Shown: piece by piece, positions 16,446-25,985 of the stretch
How the letters are laid out: each line of letters starts with the position of its first letter
Numbering within the stretch: position 1 is the stretch's first letter
Assembly: GCF_000633455.1 (NCBI RefSeq)
Contig: NZ_AYMG01000004.1
Span: 62,001-126,000, forward strand
Source: Pedobacter jeongneungensis
GTDB taxonomy: Bacteria; Bacteroidota; Bacteroidia; Sphingobacteriales; Sphingobacteriaceae
DNA length: 64,000 nucleotides
Direction: 5' to 3'
The notes under the pieces: generated by a model
The model's input: only the letters and a program-made list of their open reading frames with translations
The model's database searches: none
Told to the model about the DNA's origin: nothing
Translations under genes and position numbers: made by a program

Positions 16446-18089
16446 TTAGGAAACCGGAAAAGAGATTTGGATTTTAAGCCCCTTTTCAACTCTGGTATCA
16501 AAGGTAATTGTACCACCAATTGCATCAATACGGGTTCCCGTATTTGTGAGTCCATTATTAGGCTGCACTTCACCCGAAATGCCTATACCGTTATCGGTAT
16601 AATAGATATTTATTTTTCGTTGGGCCTGTTCAAATTTGATCACCACATCACTTGCCTGGCTATGTTTGCCCATATTTACCATCAGTTCCTGAAGGATATG
16701 TTCTATTTCCTCCCGCGCCTGTTCGGATACTTTTTTCCATAACAGAGCTGAATTTCCGACAAGTATTACCCTTGTATTTTCGGAAGCGAAGGATTTTAAC
16801 AGCTCAGATATTTTTTCGTTAAAAGGTTGGTTTTTCGATTTTGGCTTTTCGTAAGAGAGATCACGCGATTGCTCATAAAGTTCTTCTATTTCGTTAACAA
16901 TAGGATTGTTTTTTAAGCTTTCCTGATTATCGAGTTTATTCATGATCCTGTACAATCCGTTGGCAACTACATCGTGTACTTTTTGAGAGGTTTTGAGTTT
17001 ATTTTCACGGATGGAGTTTTGAGCTTCAAGTTCTAATCTTTGTTTTCTTTTTTTATACCAAAGGGTACCAGCGATAGTGAGTAAAAGAATACCAATGATG
17101 AGTATGATGATCTGATACCTTTTGCCTTCATTGTCTTTTTGCAGCACAAGATTATCGGCTTTGCTTTTTTCTGTGTCGTAACGAATAAGTGCAAATTGGT
17201 TTTTAGCCGCGCTGCGGGCGGTTTGCAAACTATCGTCAATTTTTTGGTACTTTTGAAAATACTGTTTAGTTGCCGCAGCCGGACTAAGTTTGATTAATTT
17301 CTGGAGTGCTTCGAGCCGATCGTCAGGACTATTAAGTTTTGTTGCAATTAAATACATCTTTTGCGCATAATTAAATGCTGAATCAGGTTTTTTCTTTTCG
17401 TAATAATCAGCAAGATGTGCATAGCTGGCATTTTGCCCCCACTCATCCTTTTCTGAATAGCGAATCTGCAATGCTTTTGATAAATCTGCTATCGCATTAT
17501 AATTTGGATTTTGAAGCCATTTAGCTTTTGCCGCATTAGAAAGTACTCTTGCGTATTCTTTCTTGTCCCGGATTTTTCTCAGAACTTCACTGTAAATATC
17601 GATTGCGTTTGAATAGGCTCCACTTTTTTGATATGCTAATGCTTTATTATTGAGGAATCGTAATCTATATGCCTCGTTTCTACAAAACTTTAGTGCCAAA
17701 TTGTAATAATTTATGGCATCGGTATATTTCTTGAAATATGTACTATTTAATCCCAGTTCATTATAATTAGAAGCAATACAGGCAAGGTCAGTTTGTTTTT
17801 GTTCATTTAAAAACCTTAATGATAATGTTAAGCTTTCCTGCCCTCCAAAATAATCTCCGGCATCTGATTGTATCACTGCCATGTAATTATAAGCCATGGC
17901 CACTTGTAAGCTATCTTGAGCAGTAGTAGTTACTTTGTTGAAGTAATAAAATGCAGAGTCATTATTTTTAAAAAAAAATGATTCTGCTCTCTCAAAATTT
18001 TGGTTTTTAACAAGTGCTTGGGTGCTGCTTTTTTTCTTACAAGCAAATACAACCAAAATAAAAAATAAGAGAATGTATGTTTTTTTCAA
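16446..18089 (-). CDS. TPR-containing sensor histidine kinase (HisKA_3 type)
   Basis: A 547-residue lipoprotein-like kinase. Residues 1-17 are a signal with lipobox VFAC. Residues about 25-290 form tetratricopeptide repeats (for example YNYMAVIQSDAGDYF, LNNKALAYQKSGAYSNAIDIYS). A transmembrane segment follows (YQIIILIIGILLLTIAGTLW, about 325-344), then a HisKA_3 dimerisation helix with the phospho-acceptor His in SQKVHDVVANGLYR, and a HATPase domain with N-box EELMVNMGKHSQ, TDNGIGI, and the C-terminal NTGTRIDAIGG. In this family the TPRs are in the periplasm and perceive an unknown cue. The gene is the first of a two-gene operon with the response regulator. Confidence 0.88.
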   Translation of the reverse strand: MKKTYILLFFILVVFACKKKSSTQALVKNQNFERAESFFFKNNDSAFYYFNKVTTTAQDSLQVAMAYNYMAVIQSDAGDYFGGQESLTLSLRFLNEQKQTDLACIASNYNELGLNSTYFKKYTDAINYYNLALKFCRNEAYRLRFLNNKALAYQKSGAYSNAIDIYSEVLRKIRDKKEYARVLSNAAKAKWLQNPNYNAIADLSKALQIRYSEKDEWGQNASYAHLADYYEKKKPDSAFNYAQKMYLIATKLNSPDDRLEALQKLIKLSPAAATKQYFQKYQKIDDSLQTARSAAKNQFALIRYDTEKSKADNLVLQKDNEGKRYQIIILIIGILLLTIAGTLWYKKRKQRLELEAQNSIRENKLKTSQKVHDVVANGLYRIMNKLDNQESLKNNPIVNEIEELYEQSRDLSYEKPKSKNQPFNEKISELLKSFASENTRVILVGNSALLWKKVSEQAREEIEHILQELMVNMGKHSQASDVVIKFEQAQRKINIYYTDNGIGISGEVQPNNGLTNTGTRIDAIGGTITFDTRVEKGLKIQISFPVS

Positions 18090-18165
18090 GAGCGAGAGTA
18101 ATTATTTATTCAAATATAAAAAAACAGGATAGTTTTTGCTTAGATATTTCGGGATAGTTTTATAA

Positions 18166-18199
18166 ACAAAAAAGTAAGGCAACATTTGCTGCCTTACTT
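18166..18199 (-). terminator. terminator of the small secreted-protein gene
   Basis: Perfect 10-bp stem AAGTAAGGCA (18172-18181) / TGCCTTACTT (18190-18199), loop of 8 nt, followed on the minus strand by a T run (complement of 18168-18173). It ends the transcript of the 18241-18441 gene before the kinase operon. Confidence 0.8.
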
Positions 18200-18240
18200 G
18201 TTAATAATCGAGATAGTTTATAATATCAGATGATTGCCAA

Positions 18241-18441
18241 CTATGGATTTTTTGGCGGAACATGTGAGCCCTCACCACCTGTATCATCACCACCAGGGTC
18301 GTTACCCGGGTCATTACCTGGATCGCCAGGGGTATTACTGTTAGTGGTTACCGTTGTACCGTCATTGTGGGTACAGTTGCTACTTGTATTCGATGGGCTT
18401 ACAAAGCCTAATAATATGGCAATAAAAAGTGGAATAAACAT
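18241..18441 (-). CDS. small secreted Asp/Gly/Pro-rich protein
   Basis: A 66-residue frame. The N-terminus MFIPLFIAILLGFVSPSN is a signal or anchor; the rest is Asn/Thr-rich, then a low-complexity GDPGNDPGNDPGGDDTGG region reminiscent of calcium-binding or spacer repeats, ending VPPKNP. It has its own terminator and lies upstream of the TPR kinase operon on the same strand. The overlapping frame on the opposite strand (18230-18463) is less convincing: it has no initiator context and is Pro/Ser-rich as expected from reading a GC-rich repeat backwards. Function unknown. Confidence 0.6.
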   Translation of the reverse strand: MFIPLFIAILLGFVSPSNTSSNCTHNDGTTVTTNSNTPGDPGNDPGNDPGGDDTGGEGSHVPPKNP

Positions 18442-18470
18442 GATTCAAAAATTTAAAAAGTGATGTACAC

Positions 18471-18606
18471 GTAGTTCCCCACGCCCCATGCGTGGGGGTT
18501 GCTACAAACTGTAAATCAGAAGGCCTTCTGAAATTTTTGGGAAGTGGTGAGTGTCTGTCGCGGGAGCTAATAACTGCTTCCCAAACCGGCTAATAACGAC
18601 CGCGAT
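18471..18606. other. cluster of palindromes, candidate structured RNA or recombination site
   Basis: Three nested structures in 136 bp without a gene. (1) GTAG (18471) / CTAC (18502) around the perfect stem CCCCACGC (18477-18484) / GCGTGGGG (18490-18497). (2) The perfect 14-bp palindrome CAGAAGGCCTTCTG (18517-18530). (3) Stem TTTGGGAAG (18536-18544) / CTTCCCAAA (18577-18585), whose loop carries TCGCGG (18558-18563) complementary to CCGCGA (18600-18605), which is a pseudoknot geometry. The word GCTAATAAC occurs twice. No transcript boundaries can be seen, so the strand is open. Confidence 0.5.
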
Positions 18607-18714
18607 TTCTACTCTTTTATTAATCAGTTTTTTATTTTAGCTTTGATAATGAATCGCCGCCTGTGCTGATCAACGATACAAATATGGGGGCTTCAAATCG
18701 CTAGTTATCAAAAG

Positions 18715-18777
18715 ATTCCGTTCGTTCCTGTCATTCCGTTAGAATTCCGGTTAACCGTAAAAATTCCGGAAATTCCG
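18715..18777. repeat. five ATTCCG words upstream of 18807 gene
   Basis: ATTCCG occurs at 18715, 18733, 18744, 18763 and 18772 within 63 bp; the spacings alternate 18, 11, 19 and 9, giving an approximate 29-bp two-word period. The block includes the palindromes GGTTAACC and TTCCGGAA. It ends 30 bp before the start of the 18807 gene and could be an operator; this is inference. Confidence 0.45.
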
Positions 18778-18806
18778 TCTTATTTTTACGACTAAATTTT
18801 TGAAAA

Positions 18807-20012
18807 ATGCCCGAAGAGTATAGAAAAGTTGTATTTGATGCCTATCAAAAGAAAAAGAGAGAAGGCAGTCTTTCGTCAAATTTATTGGATCCAACTCCTG
18901 GAAATGTACGCGAAGAATGTTTAATTATTTATCGAGAAAGAGAACGTGATCCTAAAGATGACGAGATATTCAAACAATTTTTCAAAGGAGTAGATAAGGA
19001 TAAAGGGTATCTTACTGTTCTTGAGAATTCTTTAGCAGAAAAATTTAAACAAATGCCAAAAATTTTAAAAGGAGGTGTACCGAAGTATGGGCTGAGGTAT
19101 GCTGAACTTTTGGCATGGTTAATAGATTTCCAGCCTAGACCAAGTACATCTTATTATACAAGTTTTTATAAAGACAAGCCATCAGATATAGAAGAAGTTA
19201 TCGATACAACTGATGTTAAAATAGGTGAAACACTTACTACGATAACAGGTGGAAACGGTGACGGTACTCAGAATCCTGAAAATGAAAAAATAAATAAAGA
19301 CGAAGGAGAAAATAAACAAGACGACATAGTTGAAGAAGTAAAGGATTCCATTGTTGAAACAACTGATATGGGTGTTACCGGTCAACTTATTGATATAAAA
19401 GAAAAGGAAAAAGAAGATACTAAAGTCGATTTTCCTGAACCAGAATATGTCCGTCTCTTCTCAACCCGCTACATCACCATTTCCTGTGTCATTTTGCTAT
19501 TGATTGGAACCACTTCTTTTGTGGCCTGGGAAACTAGTATCGCTTCAGTTCGAATGCCAAAAGAAGATGAGAAATGTATGTATTGGAATGAGGATCATTA
19601 CGAGCCGGTAAAATGTAATGCACAAATAAATGGGGTTACTATAATTCCCTTAGATCTAAAAAAATTACAGCATCAAAGAAAAATTAATTTACCCGATACC
19701 CTCACCACCTATTCGTTAGGCAAAGTATGGTATAAAGGTTTTGTAAAAGACCATGAGTTTTTTACCGATAGCGGTGCCTATCCTCAAGATATACAAAGGG
19801 TATTAAAACCACTTACTAACACGATTTTAACCAAGTACACTTCCAATTACAGGTATATGCTTACCCGTTTAGTATGGTTTTTATGTGCAGCTCTTTTTGT
19901 AAGTCTTTGCGGTATCGGAGCCAGTAAGACCAAAAAGAAAATTAAAGTTGGCAATCAGAATGAAACAAGCAATAGTCATATTCAGGATTTACTAAAACAA
20001 ATAGCCCAATAA
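18807..20012 (+). CDS. two-helix membrane protein of unknown family
   Basis: A 401-residue protein. The N-terminal 115 residues are helical and charged (MPEEYRKVVFDAYQKKKREG, then NVREECLIIYRERERDPKDD). A Glu/Lys/Asp-rich linker follows (about 130-210). The first membrane segment is about 219-240 (YITISCVILLLIGTTSFVAW). An external domain of about 110 residues holds CMYWNEDHYEPVKCN, with two cysteines that could pair across the membrane, and the second membrane segment is about 350-372 (WFLCAALFVSLCGIG). The layout is cytoplasmic N-terminus, periplasmic middle, cytoplasmic tail: a possible signalling protein. I recall similar uncharacterised Pedobacter proteins with an MYW-x-DHY motif. No function is proposed. 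Confidence 0.7.
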   Translation: MPEEYRKVVFDAYQKKKREGSLSSNLLDPTPGNVREECLIIYRERERDPKDDEIFKQFFKGVDKDKGYLTVLENSLAEKFKQMPKILKGGVPKYGLRYAELLAWLIDFQPRPSTSYYTSFYKDKPSDIEEVIDTTDVKIGETLTTITGGNGDGTQNPENEKINKDEGENKQDDIVEEVKDSIVETTDMGVTGQLIDIKEKEKEDTKVDFPEPEYVRLFSTRYITISCVILLLIGTTSFVAWETSIASVRMPKEDEKCMYWNEDHYEPVKCNAQINGVTIIPLDLKKLQHQRKINLPDTLTTYSLGKVWYKGFVKDHEFFTDSGAYPQDIQRVLKPLTNTILTKYTSNYRYMLTRLVWFLCAALFVSLCGIGASKTKKKIKVGNQNETSNSHIQDLLKQIAQ

Positions 20013-20035
20013 TAACTTAGTTACTATTGGGCTAT
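20001..20035 (+). terminator. long hairpin spanning the stop codon of the 18807 gene
   Basis: ATAGCCCAATA (20001-20011) and TATTGGGCTAT (20025-20035) pair over 11 bp, and TAAC / GTTA inside extend the stem. There is no strong U-tract, so it may be a 3'-end stabiliser or weak terminator. Confidence 0.5.
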
Positions 20036-20065
20036 AAAGGTCTGTTTTAAAGGTTAAGAATAGTT

Positions 20066-20617
20066 TTATTTTCCCCAGTTTACCTGGATATTGTGCTCCT
20101 GGGCATATATCTTGCCTTTTTCCATTAACGCATTAAAATGTTGTTCGAAACGAGCTCCGTATTTTTCATCGATATTCTTAATGATTTCATCTTTAGCTGT
20201 TTGGCTGCCTTTACTATCGCACAATTTAGCGTAAGCCAGGTATTCGTTTTTATAAACAGGGATAACGAGCTCATATAATTGCTGGGAGAGGGCTTTAATT
20301 TCTTTTTCTTCTTCTCCTGAAGCCGAAAGTTTTTTCACTTTTTCGAGCGATTGTTCGAGGTATAATATTTTGTTATTGAGGCTAACCGCAGCTTCGTCGC
20401 CTTTCTTTTTACTGGATGGAATATCCTGGTATTCTTTGGTTTCATCGTTAATATGACGGGCCAGATCGACGCTGGCAAAATCGTTGATCATATTGGTGTT
20501 CAGGATGGCAATGTCGAAGAAACGTTCAGGGGTTTCGGAACAGGCGGAGAAAAAAAGAGTTAGGAGAATTAAAATAGCGAATCTTGATTTTTGGGATAGT
20601 GCTTGTAATTTGTTCAT
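20066..20617 (-). CDS. lipoprotein of unknown function
   Basis: A 183-residue protein with a lipoprotein signal: basic start, hydrophobic stretch FAILILLTLFF and lipobox FSAC at about residue 26. The mature part is Lys/Glu/Ala-rich and helical, with a probable coiled coil at about 80-115 (NNKILYLEQSLEKVKKL, then EIKALSQQLYEL), ending in VNWGK. It is expected at the periplasmic face of the inner or outer membrane. I recognise no family. It is convergent with the 18807 gene and followed upstream by the ~107-bp tandem repeats. Confidence 0.65.
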   Translation of the reverse strand: MNKLQALSQKSRFAILILLTLFFSACSETPERFFDIAILNTNMINDFASVDLARHINDETKEYQDIPSSKKKGDEAAVSLNNKILYLEQSLEKVKKLSASGEEEKEIKALSQQLYELVIPVYKNEYLAYAKLCDSKGSQTAKDEIIKNIDEKYGARFEQHFNALMEKGKIYAQEHNIQVNWGK

Positions 20618-20802
20618 GATCTAAATGGGTTTTCCTTATTAAATTTAAGCTTCGGTAGGAGCAAAGATTGAGCCGTTTTTAAGTTGGGAGCAGGGAGATG
20701 GGAGTCTGGAGTGGATTAACCGATTGATCAATTCAGAGTCGGAAGTCTGGAGTTGGTTTACAAAAGATGTTTTTAACATTAAGAGGTTAAGCACATTAAG
20801 AT

Positions 20803-21350
20803 AACCAACTAGCCTGGTGTTCTCTGTGGTCTCTGTGGTAAAAAAAAGCAAGGAGTCCGAAAGTCCGAAGACCGGGGTCCGAAGTTAATAGCGCAAAAAT
20901 AGCCACCAGCTTTGTGTTCTCCGTGCTTTTTCTCTGTGGTCTCTGTGGTAAAAAAATGCAAAGAGTCCGAAAGTCGGAAGACCGGGGTCCGAAGTTAATA
21001 GCGCAAAAATAGCCACCTGCTTTGTGTTCTCTGTGGTCTCTGTGGAAAAAAAAGCAAGGAGTCCGAAAGTCAGAAGACCGGGGGTCCGAAGTTAATAGCG
21101 CAAAAATAGCCACCAGCTTTGTGTTCTCCGTGCTTTTTCTCTGTGGTCTCTGTGGTAAAAAAATGCAAAGAGCCGAAAATCGGAAGACCGGGGTCCGAAG
21201 TTAATAGCGCAAAAATAGCCACCAGCTTTGTGTTCTCTGTGCTTTTTCTCTGTGGTCTCTGTGGTAAAAAAATGCAAGGAGTCCGAAAGTCAGAAGACCG
21301 GGGTTAGAAGTTAATGGCGCAAAAATAGCCACCAGCTTTGTGTTCTCCGC
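20803..21350. repeat. five tandem copies of a ~107-bp repeat
   Basis: The landmark GAAGTTAATAGCGCAAAAAT begins at 20881, 20991, 21088, 21197 and 21307 (the last with one change): periods 110, 97, 109 and 110. Each unit combines AGTCCGAAAGTC-GAAGACCGGGG with the TGTGTTCTCCGTGC / CTCTGTGGTCTCTGTGG module, the reverse complement of the CCACAGAG module seen elsewhere. The 97-bp unit has lost 13 bp. Several open frames cross it in both directions, but none has protein-like composition. Confidence 0.9.
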
Positions 21351-21396
21351 ACCCAGGCGCTGCGAAATTGCGATTAAATGAGCTAATATCAGATAG

Positions 21397-22725
21397 CTAT
21401 CCGGCAACTATCTTTACTGCGAGAATGTGTTTACAGATGCCTCTTTTGCCCTGATAAGCTGTAAACCACTCACAGGTACAGCGATAGCCCTGCTGATTAA
21501 TAACCACTTTATGCTCTACACCTGTTCCCTTAACCTGGGCTTCGATATAATCGTTTTCTTTTTTTAGGATCTGAACCTGCTGTTCATCAATCAGTTTTTT
21601 GGCATTTTTAAGTCGGGGGTTTAAACTTAAAATCCTTTTGGTTTTAAAAGGAAGCTGACGGTAAAAGTGGCTTCTGCCTACAACATCGTAACCAAGCAAA
21701 CCAATAGATGATAAACTTGAAGTAAGCTGGTCCATTGTACCAAAATCGATATCGTGCTCTATGGAGAGTAAGGTAGGATCGAAATTTTCGTTTGCTTTAA
21801 GTAAACTATTCAGTCCATATACCCACTCAACCGGTAAGCTTTCCGTCATCTGTTCAAGTGCCTTACCTTCACCCGAAAATCCGCGGTATGCATCAGGAGA
21901 GAAAGCCATCAGCAATTGCATTTTAACAAATTCGTATACAAAAGCCACTGTTTGCTTATCGGCCGATTCGTAAATGTAAACCTTATCGGCAATGGCCAAA
22001 ACCCCATCCAATAAACGCAGACGGTGTAAACCGCCTATACGCACAGCATCAGCAGTTGCCAGAGTTGAAAACATAAATTTACCAGCTCTTTTGGAAATGA
22101 AAAAATCGCCTTTAACCGTTCCTTTCGGCATATTTTGGAAAAGCTGTATGGTTTGTATCTTATTTAGCTCAAACTTTAGCTCCATATCGGCAAGGTAAAG
22201 CTGTACACTGGTTAAACCTTTAATCCAACGGGTTGGCAGCGTTACCTTTTTTTCTACTACTTTGCTTTTTGTGGTAATTACCTGTACTTCCTGCTGACCA
22301 ACGGCCAGGGTTACTTTTTCGTTTTTCTGAATACTGTTCAGGGCATTTAACATCGGATCGTTAAAATCGACGTTAGTAGTACCATTTGCAATAAATTCAC
22401 CCTCGATGGATTCGGGTTTCATATCGAGTCTAACGTATACGCCATTGCATGAGGAAAAACCTTCGAACCTGATGCGTTCGGTACCAGCGGTAACTATGGG
22501 ATCGCGAAGGCTTGGAGGGATTGGTCCAAAGCTTGATCTTACCACTTTAGCAATGGTGCTCCAGCACTTAGCTGTAATATAAGGATCGGTTAAATTGCCC
22601 CAAAAAAAGCAGGGGATACTGTTTACAGATTCTATTTCAGTTTGATGGGCCAAAACCAGATTATTTATCCCTTTTGTTTTGGTAAAAGTAGAAAGCCCAT
22701 TATAATTGTATTGCAGATCGGTCAT
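21397..22725 (-). CDS. SWIM zinc-finger protein
   Basis: A 442-residue protein. The zinc-binding SWIM motif is at the C-terminus: YRCTCEWFTAYQGKRGICKH (CxC...CxH), at about residues 413-432. The preceding part is a long beta-rich region without a known domain. In bacteria SWIM proteins are often encoded beside WGR-domain, MoxR ATPase and VWA proteins (for example the E. coli yeh locus, YehQ); here only the WGR protein is present, 1 bp away on the same strand. SWIM domains bind DNA or proteins; the actual role of the pair is unknown. No signal peptide, so cytoplasmic. Confidence 0.85.
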   Translation of the reverse strand: MTDLQYNYNGLSTFTKTKGINNLVLAHQTEIESVNSIPCFFWGNLTDPYITAKCWSTIAKVVRSSFGPIPPSLRDPIVTAGTERIRFEGFSSCNGVYVRLDMKPESIEGEFIANGTTNVDFNDPMLNALNSIQKNEKVTLAVGQQEVQVITTKSKVVEKKVTLPTRWIKGLTSVQLYLADMELKFELNKIQTIQLFQNMPKGTVKGDFFISKRAGKFMFSTLATADAVRIGGLHRLRLLDGVLAIADKVYIYESADKQTVAFVYEFVKMQLLMAFSPDAYRGFSGEGKALEQMTESLPVEWVYGLNSLLKANENFDPTLLSIEHDIDFGTMDQLTSSLSSIGLLGYDVVGRSHFYRQLPFKTKRILSLNPRLKNAKKLIDEQQVQILKKENDYIEAQVKGTGVEHKVVINQQGYRCTCEWFTAYQGKRGICKHILAVKIVAG

Positions 22726-22726
22726 G

Positions 22727-25700
22727 TTAAGCCTTGATGATTTGTTTAATTAAACCTTTAAGAGAAGCATTATCTTTCCATCTTTCGAAAAAATTAATTG
22801 CTGCGGCCGAAGGTTGTTCTTTGGTTTTGTGAAGGATATCGATATAATGCTCAACCAGTTTTTTAAAATTCACCGGAAGTTTTTCGGATACAACCAGGTG
22901 TTTAAAAATGGCTTCGACCAATTGCAGGAAAGCCGAATTATGCAAAGCAGAAACATCTTTCAATGCACTGATACTTTCTACCAGGCGTAAAAATGCTCCA
23001 TATTTGTTCGAAGCCAGATACGCCAGTTTAATGGCAAAAAGTTCGATATCAATGTTTCTTTTTTCAATGAGATTGATCAGCACCTCAGAAGCCATTAACC
23101 TGATCTCTTTCTTATCCATAAAAAACATACAGGCAAAAACAAGCATAGAAATATTAGAAAAACGGAAACCTTTACCATTGGTTACATTTAGAAAACCCTT
23201 TAATTCTTGTACCCCACCACTGGCATGTACACATGCCGATCGTAAAACAAACCAGCTCAATGCATCGTTGTTCTGCGGCATCAGGCTGTTCCAGTAATAA
23301 ATATTTCCCTCGCCACTTGTCATGTATTCCCAGCTATTTTTTCTGCCATAAATGTCTAAACTGAAAAGGAAATATCCATTTTGACCGTTATAAACAGGAG
23401 AATCAAACTCTATCGCATACCAGGAAGGTGATCTTTCCTTTTTCTTTGTCTGGTAATTCATATACTCATTCCAGTGTTCTTTGATCCTGACCTCCGGTTT
23501 AAAAGGTGATACAGCCATAGGATGATCTTTAAGATATGTATTCTTAAATTCCATAAAAGTTTCCACAGGATAATAAGTACGTGCTGCTACTGCCCACACA
23601 CTTTTAAGGCTTGCATCTGCTGTATTATTGATTTTAGTTAACAGTTTATTAAACATGTTATCCGATTTGAAAACAATCTCTTTAGTGGCGCGCAGGCAAA
23701 AAGCCATTAAAGCTTTAAGCTCTCCAGTAAGCTTGTTTAATAAAGGGGTAGCTTCGTCTACCTGTTTGCGTGGCATCCGGCCTATGGCGATTGTTAAATC
23801 GAGTGGATGGATTTCTTCCCCATTTTGCTGATAAGCAATTAATCTTTCTAAAAGTACTTTCGGAGCTATCCAATGTGGGTAATGACTAGGGAATGATAGC
23901 ATGGGCAAAGCGGTATTGCCAGCCATTCTCTTTTGCACGAGATCTAAATAAGGCCTGATGAGCAAAAGTGTGTTTATTTTGTGATAGGTGCTTTTCGCTA
24001 TGGTAAAAACTGAATCAATATTTTTTATTTTTTCGCGTAGAAATATGCTGATGTAATTTTTATGAATACTCTCAAAATATTTTTTTTCAACTTGCTGTCC
24101 GTAAGGTGCTAGTTGTTTAGCATAATCGGCCGGGAATAGATGTTTTTGTGTGATGTAGGTATTTAACAGTATTTCGCCATCTGCTATTTCTTCTGAAGCA
24201 ATAAATTTTCCGAAGAGGTAAATAATGTCATTCCAATCTTGAGGTAATACAACCGCTTCATTTAATACCAGCTCCTCTTTTGGTTCAAAATGATAAGTTT
24301 CTAAATCATCATTTGCAGGCAGAAGATCATCTGTACTTAACAAATTGCTTAATCCAGTACGCACATTACCCAGCATGAGTGCTGCGTAGCCCGATAATTT
24401 ATCGCGCAGCGCTTCATCTTTTGGAGCCGCAATTTTTAATAGCAGTTTATTTGCCCTTTCCTGTAGGTTAAGATCGGGTACCACATAAACATCGGCAATG
24501 AGCGACGTAATTTTTTTATTTAATTTAGGATGAAATTTATTGAGTTTTTCTAAAACAGGTAAGACATTTTTAATGGCAGTTTTATTATCATTGCTCATCA
24601 TTAGCGGTTCGAGCCAATCGAGAAAAGAATTTACATTAAATTTTTTCTCCCCATAAATCTGTTTAATCAGTTCCATAGCCCCGTTAACAACAGGTGCATA
24701 CGCATATTGCAAACAGGCAAAAATATACTCCTGATTAACAAGAAGTTCTTCAGGGCTTGGATTTAAATCGATTAATCTTTTGCGATAAAAAGATTTAAGG
24801 TTATTGTTCCATTCCTTGGTCTGGATTAAAATCGATTGTTCTATAAACTCCTGCCGGTTTAACTTCCCTTCCTTTAACAGGGTATTATAAATAATTTCCC
24901 AAACAGAAAAGTGGTTATAAGGCTGCGTATCGTTGTCTCTGAAATGAACGTTCTGTAAACCTGTTTCATAATTGTACAAATTGGGCACGTCGCGTTTATA
25001 AGCCAGCTCATCATTTAAAATGTACCCGATAAAATCCCTTGATTTTAACTTTGCTGTATATTCGTTATAGTTAGCCAAACATAGCGCATAAAGTTCATCC
25101 CGTACGGTTATTAAACCATTGCTTTCTAAAAACCGCAGGGTTTGGTAACTGAAACCCCGCCACTCATTCTTTTTTATTTTATCGAGCAAATAATCATTAA
25201 TCCAATCGGGTTGCACCCACTCTAGTAGTGTTAAAATAGTTTTCTTTCTTTCAACCTGGGCAAATATATCGAAAGCTTCATCCCAGGGCATAATGTCTGT
25301 TTTACTCATTATACCTATCGCCGTAAGGGTGATTATCTCCTTTATTTTTTCATCGCCCCTGGTCCCCCAGCTATAATTTTTTCCTTTAAACTGGGGCTCG
25401 TTGGTTAGATCAACAAACGACATCCAGTAACGCTTTTTAGCCCTGATATGCTTTTTAAGGACTTCAATATTTCCTTTGGTATTTTCCTGGAGAAATGGTA
25501 AAAGTGCTGCAAGATTTTTCTCTTCTAAAATGGCATCGTAGGCAGCTAGAATTTCTTCAGTTTTTTTACTATCGCTATTCTTCGATGATGATATGCTCTG
25601 GCTAATTATCACCTCTCCTGTTTCGGAGTAACCCTTTTTTATTTTTTCGTTTAGCAGTTTCTCCGCAGCTTTTAAGCATTGAACATCATCATCAAAACTT

Positions 25701-25822
25701 TTAACCTGCGAGGTACCGCTTGTTCCATTTCGCCCGTAAGTGACGGTATAACTATTGTTGAGTACTTCGATCTGCCAGAATTTGTCAGAGCTACCATCAA
25801 TATATTTAAGGTGTTTTTTCAT
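22727..25822 (-). CDS. WGR-domain protein with DUF6493-like body
   Basis: A 1031-residue protein. Residues 1 to about 70 are a WGR domain ([20 protein letters not shown], then [19 protein letters not shown]), a fold found in PARPs and bacterial proteins that binds nucleic acids. The rest is a long helical-repeat region with weak resemblance to the DUF6493/DUF4132 bodies of WGR proteins: [11 protein letters not shown], then many alpha-helical repeats, and a terminal helical domain. Its stop lies 1 bp before the SWIM gene, so the two form an operon. Together they resemble the WGR-SWIM pair of the MolR/YehI group. I see no catalytic motif. Confidence 0.8.
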   Translation of the reverse strand: MKKHLKYIDGSSDKFWQIEVLNNSYTVTYGRNGTSGTSQVKSFDDDVQCLKAAEKLLNEKIKKGYSETGEVIISQSISSSKNSDSKKTEEILAAYDAILEEKNLAALLPFLQENTKGNIEVLKKHIRAKKRYWMSFVDLTNEPQFKGKNYSWGTRGDEKIKEIITLTAIGIMSKTDIMPWDEAFDIFAQVERKKTILTLLEWVQPDWINDYLLDKIKKNEWRGFSYQTLRFLESNGLITVRDELYALCLANYNEYTAKLKSRDFIGYILNDELAYKRDVPNLYNYETGLQNVHFRDNDTQPYNHFSVWEIIYNTLLKEGKLNRQEFIEQSILIQTKEWNNNLKSFYRKRLIDLNPSPEELLVNQEYIFACLQYAYAPVVNGAMELIKQIYGEKKFNVNSFLDWLEPLMMSNDNKTAIKNVLPVLEKLNKFHPKLNKKITSLIADVYVVPDLNLQERANKLLLKIAAPKDEALRDKLSGYAALMLGNVRTGLSNLLSTDDLLPANDDLETYHFEPKEELVLNEAVVLPQDWNDIIYLFGKFIASEEIADGEILLNTYITQKHLFPADYAKQLAPYGQQVEKKYFESIHKNYISIFLREKIKNIDSVFTIAKSTYHKINTLLLIRPYLDLVQKRMAGNTALPMLSFPSHYPHWIAPKVLLERLIAYQQNGEEIHPLDLTIAIGRMPRKQVDEATPLLNKLTGELKALMAFCLRATKEIVFKSDNMFNKLLTKINNTADASLKSVWAVAARTYYPVETFMEFKNTYLKDHPMAVSPFKPEVRIKEHWNEYMNYQTKKKERSPSWYAIEFDSPVYNGQNGYFLFSLDIYGRKNSWEYMTSGEGNIYYWNSLMPQNNDALSWFVLRSACVHASGGVQELKGFLNVTNGKGFRFSNISMLVFACMFFMDKKEIRLMASEVLINLIEKRNIDIELFAIKLAYLASNKYGAFLRLVESISALKDVSALHNSAFLQLVEAIFKHLVVSEKLPVNFKKLVEHYIDILHKTKEQPSAAAINFFERWKDNASLKGLIKQIIKA

Positions 25823-25985
25823 GCCGGAAGCACTATTTTTAGAATTTGAGATACGATAATTGTATAGTTAGCTAAACTATTCAATTTTTTCTAAAATAGA
25901 GAAGTTTTAGGTTCGTACTAAATCAATTAAGTTAGACGGCTAAAGTTTGGCGCCGATAGGTGAGTGCCCTGCCATAGTTAACCGA

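Noticed and set aside
18230-18463. 77-codon plus-strand frame over the small secreted gene
   Set aside because: Composition is Pro/Ser-rich from reading the GDPGNDP region in reverse; the opposite strand has a good signal peptide and a terminator.
18471-18505. CRISPR array
   Set aside because: The hairpin resembles a CRISPR repeat, but I found no second copy, no spacers and no cas genes.
20645-21407. Overlapping frames on both strands in the ~107-bp repeats
   Set aside because: Translations are low-complexity reverse images of the repeat (HRDHRE, SLWK), not protein families.
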